Assembly (NCBI RefSeq): GCF_000685095.1
Contig: NZ_BAYE01000020.1
Location: forward strand, 45,161 to 109,160
Length of the DNA: 64,000 nucleotides
Reading direction: 5' to 3'
From: Paraburkholderia caledonica NBRC 102488
GTDB taxonomy: Bacteria; Pseudomonadota; Gammaproteobacteria; Burkholderiales; Burkholderiaceae
A program made the position numbers and the translations under genes. The notes under the pieces were generated by a model. It did no database searches. It was not told where the DNA came from and worked only from the letters and a program-made list of their open reading frames with translations. This document shows positions 59,313 to 64,000 of the stretch, in pieces. How positions within the stretch are numbered: position 1 is the stretch's first letter; every line of letters begins with the position of its first letter.

Positions 59313-60818
59313 TTACCAGGAGGCCACGGCTTCAACCGCAATCAGGCTGCGTCGCGCGACCATACCCAAATCGTGCTCCGGCGCGGCTTCCGATTTCGCG
59401 AGAAACGCTGCCTTCCGCGACAACGCCACGTTCGCTTCTCGGGATCCGTACAGCTTGCGCAGCGCGTATTCCCGGGTACTTTCGAGCAAAAAATATTCCT
59501 TGGTGTTGCTCCCGCCAGTGGAGCTCACGAAGCTCTTCGAGGCGAGGCCGACGATCGCTTCCGTGACCTCGTTGAATGACAGTTGACCGAAGGCGGCGAC
59601 CGCACATGCCGCTTCGAGTGAAAAACGCGCGGAAAATACGCTGAGCCGTTGCAACACGAGTTTTTCGAAGTCGCTCAGCAATTCATAGCCCCAATCGAGC
59701 GACGCCTCCAGGGTCTGCTGACGGCGCGGCGCGGTACGGCGCCCACCGGTCAGAAACTGGAACCGGTCGTCGAGTTCGAATATGAGCCTGCCGATGCCGA
59801 ACACTGCTGCGCGTGCCGCCGCCAGTTCGATAGCGAGCGGTACGCCGTCGAGCCGACGGCAGATCGTAGCGATCATCTCGAGACTGCAACGGTCGCTTAT
59901 CGCAGCGGCATTGAACGCGCTCAATTGCGCAAGGAAGAGCTTCACCGAACTGCATGTGAGGATGGCATGCAGCCCCGCGTCCACGGCGGGCGTCTCCATT
60001 GGATCGACCCAGTGCGTGATTTCGCCCCTCGTTCGGAGCGGCTCGCGACTGGTCGCAAGAATCCGCACATCGGCGCTCGCCTGCACCCGTACGTCGCAAA
60101 CGGTCGCTGCCGACTCAATGACATGCTCGCAGCTGTCCAGCAGAACGAGCAGCTTGCGGCCGTGGACGGCCGCAGCCAGATCTTTCAACTCGGGAGCGTC
60201 GCCATTGCCGGCTGCTATGCCCAACGCTTCTGCCATCATGCTGACGATGCTCTGCGCCCTTGCTGCCGATGCCAAAGGCACGAAACACACTTCCATCCCG
60301 GCCGCATCCGCGATTGACCGCGCGACCGCGATACCCAGTTGCGTCTTGCCGATGCCGCCCGGACCCACCAGCGTAACGATGGGCCCCGTAGTGAGCGCCT
60401 GCGCGAGCTCCGCGGTTGTGCTGTCGCGGCCAATCAAAGGCCCGTGCATCGCCGGCAAACTGTAGAGACGACCGGCCTCAATGCGAGCTATCGGCGCAGA
60501 CGCGGGCACTTCCACGGATTCGTCTGTCTCGATTGCCAGGGTCAGGCGATAACCTCTTCCGGGAATCGTGCGGATAGCCTGCTTGTCTTCGCCGAAAACC
60601 TTGCGCAAGGCGGACAGTTGCACATGGATGTTATTTTCTCCGACCACTGACTTCGACCACACGTGCTCAAAGATCTCGTCTTTCGTAACGGTTGCGCCGC
60701 GGGCCCGGATCAGCATTTCGAGGATGCCGAACGCGCGCGCTCCCAGCGGTATCAATTCTGCACCGAGATAGACCTCGCGCATGTCCAGCGACACTGTTAT
60801 TCGACCGATTTTGATCAT
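59313..60818 (-). CDS. Winged-helix transcriptional regulator fused to NB-ARC/STAND ATPase (short form)
   Basis: A 501-residue protein. Residues 1-95 form an OmpR/CadC-type winged helix (RAFGILEMLIRARGATVTKD; IHVQLSALRKVFGEDKQAIR, with PGRGYRLTL). The STAND ATPase has Walker A TLVGPGGIGKTQLGIAVARS (about 150), Walker B KLLVLLDSCEHVIE, sensor ILATSREPLRTRGE and GVPLAIELAAARAA. Typical members continue for several hundred residues with TPR repeats; here the protein ends about 60 residues after the winged-helix-like part of the ATPase. It may be a truncated or naturally short form. The next gene downstream on the same strand encodes a lone receiver. Confidence 0.85.
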   Translation of the reverse strand: MIKIGRITVSLDMREVYLGAELIPLGARAFGILEMLIRARGATVTKDEIFEHVWSKSVVGENNIHVQLSALRKVFGEDKQAIRTIPGRGYRLTLAIETDESVEVPASAPIARIEAGRLYSLPAMHGPLIGRDSTTAELAQALTTGPIVTLVGPGGIGKTQLGIAVARSIADAAGMEVCFVPLASAARAQSIVSMMAEALGIAAGNGDAPELKDLAAAVHGRKLLVLLDSCEHVIESAATVCDVRVQASADVRILATSREPLRTRGEITHWVDPMETPAVDAGLHAILTCSSVKLFLAQLSAFNAAAISDRCSLEMIATICRRLDGVPLAIELAAARAAVFGIGRLIFELDDRFQFLTGGRRTAPRRQQTLEASLDWGYELLSDFEKLVLQRLSVFSARFSLEAACAVAAFGQLSFNEVTEAIVGLASKSFVSSTGGSNTKEYFLLESTREYALRKLYGSREANVALSRKAAFLAKSEAAPEHDLGMVARRSLIAVEAVASW

Positions 60819-61291
60819 GCGGGATTCACGTCTGGTTGATTAGCGGAACGGCGAAGCCATCACTTTCATAGCTTTCGCAACCTTGCCCACGAGGCCGTAA
60901 CGAGGCCAGCGCCGGTTGAGTCATGGTAATGGGAGGAGTCAGCCAAAACCACTATCCATAGGGATACGGCAGTCACCGCTTCGGCAGGCTGCCGCATCCT
61001 TCCCGCTGCCCGACTGCGCACGACGGGCTCTCGCACGTGGCGCGTCGTGGTTCACGCGCGCCTACTCACACCTTCGTATGAGACCGTCATGCTTGCGGAT
61101 GCTCGACGCGAGCCGTGGCCGCGCGAAACAGAAAGCCGACGCCACGCAACGGCCGCCCACGTGCAAATAAACAATTAGCCGTGCTGGAACGAAAGCTCGT
61201 ATGTGCGACGGCCGACATACTGGCCACCATCATTCGACTTGCTGCTCTGGCCGCACGGCCTCCTGCGGCTTCCTTTTGGGGAGAACACGAC
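60819..61291. promoter_or_regulatory. Divergent intergenic region, regulator / small exported protein
   Basis: About 470 bp with no gene I can support. It should contain the promoter of the NB-ARC regulator to the left and that of the small exported protein to the right. GGGGAG precedes ATG 61292. Confidence 0.4.
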
Positions 61292-61609
61292 ATGGCCGCC
61301 CGCAGAGCAACGCAATTTCGTCCCGGTTCTCGCCTTGCAGCCGTTGCGGCGGGCCTTCTGATTTCGGCGTGGTGTGTCACGACTAGCCACTGCGCATTGG
61401 ACTTGCGCAAAGCGCTCGAACAGACCGACCGCGACACCCGGCTGCCGCTCGAACGCATTGCGCTCGAAGCCGGCCGATCGGAGGCGCCGCAGCGAGCTTC
61501 CGGGATGCCGGCGCACTCCCCGTTTGCGACATCAGGATCGTTGGCCGCTTCGAGCCGCCTGCCAGTCGCGCGCGACGCAGGCAAGCCGGAGACTGGCGTG
61601 CGAATCTGA
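61292..61609 (+). CDS. Small exported protein, unknown
   Basis: A 105-residue protein. ATG 61292 is chosen because GGGGAG is about eight bases upstream and a signal peptide starts there (FRPGSRLAAVAAGLLISAWC region, cleavage near SHCA). The mature part has an amphipathic helix (LDLRKALEQTDRDTRLPLER) and a low-complexity tail. No family recognised. It ends about 80 bp before the oxidoreductase gene on the same strand. Confidence 0.5.
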   Translation: MAARRATQFRPGSRLAAVAAGLLISAWCVTTSHCALDLRKALEQTDRDTRLPLERIALEAGRSEAPQRASGMPAHSPFATSGSLAASSRLPVARDAGKPETGVRI

Positions 61610-61693
61610 AACGGACGGGCGTTTGCACAATTGCCGCGTCGGGCGGCGTGCCATGCTGCGCCCATGCCCTCTACAAAATGGCGGGAAATGGCG

Positions 61694-64000
61694 ATGGCAA
61701 AGAAGAAGCAGATTCGTATATACAGCGAACCCGCCGGCGGCTGGGGTGCGCTCAAAGCAACCGGCGAGGCATTGGCACTGCAGGGCGTCGCGATATCGGG
61801 CGCGAAGACGTTGCTGCGGATGAATCAGCCCGAAGGCTTCGACTGCCCTGGCTGCGCGTGGCCCGATCCCAAGCACACATCGTCGTTCGAGTTCTGTGAG
61901 AACGGCGCGAAAGCAGTGGCTTGGGAAGCCACCGTCAATCGCTGCACACCGGCGTTCTTCGCAGCGCATAGCGTTTCGGAGCTGAGCGCCTGGGACGACT
62001 ACGACCTCGAAATGGCCGGCCGTCTGACACATCCAATGGTGTACGACCGGGCGTCTGACCGTTACGTGCCGATCGAATGGAGCGACGCGTTCGCGCTCGA
62101 CGCGAAGCATCTGAACGGTCTCGACCATCCCGATCAGGCGGACTTCTACACGTCGGGCCGTGCATCCAACGAAGCTGCGTTTCTCTATCAGATCTTCGTG
62201 CGCGAATTCGGCACGAACAATTTCCCCGACTGCTCGAACATGTGCCACGAAGCAACGAGCGTCGGGTTGCCTCAATCGATCGGCGTCGGCAAGGGCACTG
62301 TGCTGCTCGAAGACTTCGAGCATGCGGATGCGATCTTTATCTTCGGCCAGAATCCCGGCACCAACAGCCCGCGCATGATGAGCGATCTGCATAGCGCCTC
62401 GCGGCGCGGCGCGAAAATCGTCTCGTTCAATCCGTTCCGCGAACGGGCGCTGGAGCGCTTCGCGGCGCCCCAAGATCCCGTGGAGATGGCGACGCTCGGC
62501 TCCACGCAGATCAGTTCGTTCCTGTATCAGGTCCGCGTGGGCGGCGACGTCGCCGCGCTCAAAGGCATGATGAAAGCGCTCATCGAGGCCGACGATGCGG
62601 CGCTCGCCGCGGACCGGCCCCGTGTACTCGACATGGAATTCATCGAAGGACACACACACGGCTTTGACGACCTCGCCGCCGATCTGCGCGCCACCAGGTG
62701 GGATCTCATCGTCCGGCAAAGCGGCCTGTCGCGCGACGATATTCAGAACGCTGCCAACATCTACATGAGCGCGAAGAACGTGATCCTCGTGTATGGCATG
62801 GGGCTGACACAGCATCATCGCGGCACGGAGAACGTCCAGCAGGTCGCGAATCTCGCGCTGTTGCGCGGCAATATTGGTCGGCCCGGCGCGGGCGTGTGCC
62901 CGGTGCGCGGACATTCGAACGTGCAGGGCAATCGCACCGTCGGGATCACGGAGAAGCCGTCGGCGGCGTTGATCGACGGCGTCGAGCGAGCGTTCGGTTT
63001 CCGGCCGCCAGCGGACCACGGCCACGATGTGATCGCCACGATCGATTCGATGATGCGCGGCGACGCGAAAGTCTTCGTCGCGCTGGGTGGAAACTTCGCC
63101 GCGGCGGTGCCCGATTGGGTGCGCGTACAGGCCGCAATGCGCAAACTCGACCTGACCGTACACATCGCGACCAAACTCAATCGCAGCCATCTCGTGCATG
63201 GCAAGGAAGCGTTGATCCTGCCGTGTCTCGGCCGCACCGAGATCGATATTCAGGCAGACGGACCGCAGTCGATTACCGTCGAAGACTCCATGTCGATGGT
63301 GCATGCTTCAGGTGGCCGGAACGAGCCAGCCTCGCCGCATCTGAAAAGCGAACCGGCGATTGTCGCAGGCATTGCGCGCGCGACTCTCGGAGCCGGCTCG
63401 CACGTCGACTGGGAACACCTTGTCGCGAGCTATGACCGCATCCGCGAGAAGATCGAAATCGTCTATCCGATGTTCCAGGCATACAACGAACGCATTCGCG
63501 TGCCTGGCGGTTTTCATCTTGCATCGACTGCCCGGGAGCGGGTCTGGGCGACACCCAACGGCCGGGCCAACTTTCTGGTTTTCAAAGGACTCGACGAAGA
63601 TCCTGCACACCACGATCCCGACGCGCTATGGCTCACCACGATGCGCAGTCACGATCAGTACAACACCACGCTCTATTCGCACTCGGACCGCTATCGCGGC
63701 GTCTTCGGGCAGCGCGATGTCGTCTTCATGAACCCGCGTGAACTGCGCAAGCGCAACCTGCATCCGGGCGAGCGCGTCGATGTATGGGCTCTGTCGACCG
63801 ACGGAATCGAGCGCGTGATTCGACGCTTCAAGGTCGTCGAATACTCGCTGCCCGACGGCTGTTGCGGCGCCTATTATCCGGAGGCGAACCCTCTCGTTCC
63901 ACTGTACGCATTCGACCCGCAAAGCCGTACGCCATCCTACAAGTCCGTGCCGGTGAAGATCTCGCGCGCCGCGGCCGTTGGCGCCGACTCTTCCCGGCGC
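61694..64000 (+). CDS. FdhF/YdeP-family molybdopterin oxidoreductase (partial at the right edge)
   Basis: An open frame of at least 769 codons with no stop before the window end, encoding a formate-dehydrogenase-like protein of the FdhF/YdeP group. It begins MAKKKQIRIYSEPAGGWGAL. Landmarks are FDCPGCAWPDP, SNMCHEATSVGLPQSIG, FIFGQNPGTNSPRM and LRGNIGRPGAGVCPVRGHS, typical of the molybdopterin-binding core, then FVALGGNFAAAVPD and IATKLNRSHLVHGKEALIL. Unlike true formate dehydrogenases there is no selenocysteine site visible. Relatives are linked to acid stress or unknown oxidations. ATG 61694 has GCGGGA seven bases upstream; ATG 61688 is the alternative. A 590-codon antisense frame overlaps it and is rejected. 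Confidence 0.9.
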   Translation, partial: MAKKKQIRIYSEPAGGWGALKATGEALALQGVAISGAKTLLRMNQPEGFDCPGCAWPDPKHTSSFEFCENGAKAVAWEATVNRCTPAFFAAHSVSELSAWDDYDLEMAGRLTHPMVYDRASDRYVPIEWSDAFALDAKHLNGLDHPDQADFYTSGRASNEAAFLYQIFVREFGTNNFPDCSNMCHEATSVGLPQSIGVGKGTVLLEDFEHADAIFIFGQNPGTNSPRMMSDLHSASRRGAKIVSFNPFRERALERFAAPQDPVEMATLGSTQISSFLYQVRVGGDVAALKGMMKALIEADDAALAADRPRVLDMEFIEGHTHGFDDLAADLRATRWDLIVRQSGLSRDDIQNAANIYMSAKNVILVYGMGLTQHHRGTENVQQVANLALLRGNIGRPGAGVCPVRGHSNVQGNRTVGITEKPSAALIDGVERAFGFRPPADHGHDVIATIDSMMRGDAKVFVALGGNFAAAVPDWVRVQAAMRKLDLTVHIATKLNRSHLVHGKEALILPCLGRTEIDIQADGPQSITVEDSMSMVHASGGRNEPASPHLKSEPAIVAGIARATLGAGSHVDWEHLVASYDRIREKIEIVYPMFQAYNERIRVPGGFHLASTARERVWATPNGRANFLVFKGLDEDPAHHDPDALWLTTMRSHDQYNTTLYSHSDRYRGVFGQRDVVFMNPRELRKRNLHPGERVDVWALSTDGIERVIRRFKVVEYSLPDGCCGAYYPEANPLVPLYAFDPQSRTPSYKSVPVKISRAAAVGADSSRR

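Noticed and set aside
61532..63304. A 590-codon open frame on the minus strand
   Set aside because: It lies wholly antisense to the FdhF/YdeP-type oxidoreductase, whose motifs are unmistakable, and its His/Arg-rich product resembles no protein.

Overview
The window is high-GC DNA from a betaproteobacterium of the Burkholderiaceae, most likely Paraburkholderia, Caballeronia or a close relative. This is an inference from gene content: a phasin, a cepacian-type exopolysaccharide (EPS) locus, a cyoABCD oxidase, 4,5-cleavage-pathway enzymes, DUF3072 and DUF3455 proteins, and an FdhF/YdeP-type oxidoreductase. I saw no rRNA, tRNA, CRISPR array, transposase or phage gene.

Layout. (1) 1-3.07 kb: the end of an efflux operon (ABC ATPase, ABC-2 permease, NodT-type outer-membrane lipoprotein). 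(2) 3.1-4.5 kb: a SnoaL-like protein, a small lipoprotein and a phasin. (3) 4.8-25.8 kb: a surface-polysaccharide region. It has ManC, a polyprenyl-phosphate sugar transferase, a Wzy-like polymerase, a PAP2 phosphatase, a Wzx flippase, several glycosyltransferases, a clan GH-A-like hydrolase and a Wzc-type tyrosine autokinase. A GlxA/AraC-type regulator, two ATP-grasp enzymes and a lipoprotein glycosidase sit with them. No Wza-type exporter or low-molecular-weight tyrosine phosphatase is in the window. (4) 25.8-27.4 kb: about 1.6 kb without a convincing gene but dense in inverted repeats, including two successive three-way-junction-like folds with 5-nt loops. (5) 27.4-28.4 kb: an outer-membrane barrel gene interrupted by a one-base frameshift.

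(6) 28.5-32.3 kb: cyoABCD, cytochrome bo3 quinol oxidase. (7) 32.7-41.6 kb: a divergent catabolic regulon. Leftward run an IlvD/Edd dehydratase, an RraA-fold aldolase-like protein, an MFS carrier and a LacI-type regulator. Rightward run an IclR-type regulator, LigJ, LigK and a DUF1932 dehydrogenase. The shared 210-bp promoter region holds two matching LacI-type palindromes 63 bp apart and a perfect 17-bp palindrome in front of the IclR gene. (8) 41.8-46.4 kb: a second lipoprotein glycosidase, paralogous to the one in the EPS region, divergent from an FHA/GLUG exoprotein. (9) 46.7-53.7 kb: PPK2, a SulP transporter, small envelope proteins, a GAF histidine kinase and a DUF3072 protein. (10) 53.9-60.8 kb: an anti-sigma-like protein, a membrane-anchored catalase-like protein, a DUF3455 lipoprotein, a clade-3 catalase, a lone receiver domain and a winged-helix/NB-ARC regulator. 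(11) 61.3-64 kb: a small exported protein and an FdhF/YdeP-type molybdopterin oxidoreductase cut by the window end.

The most unusual features are the structured non-coding segment at 26.2-26.5 kb, the LigJ/LigK plus IlvD/RraA regulon with looping-spaced operators, and the paired glycosidases carrying one or two copies of an unrecognised module of about 75 residues.
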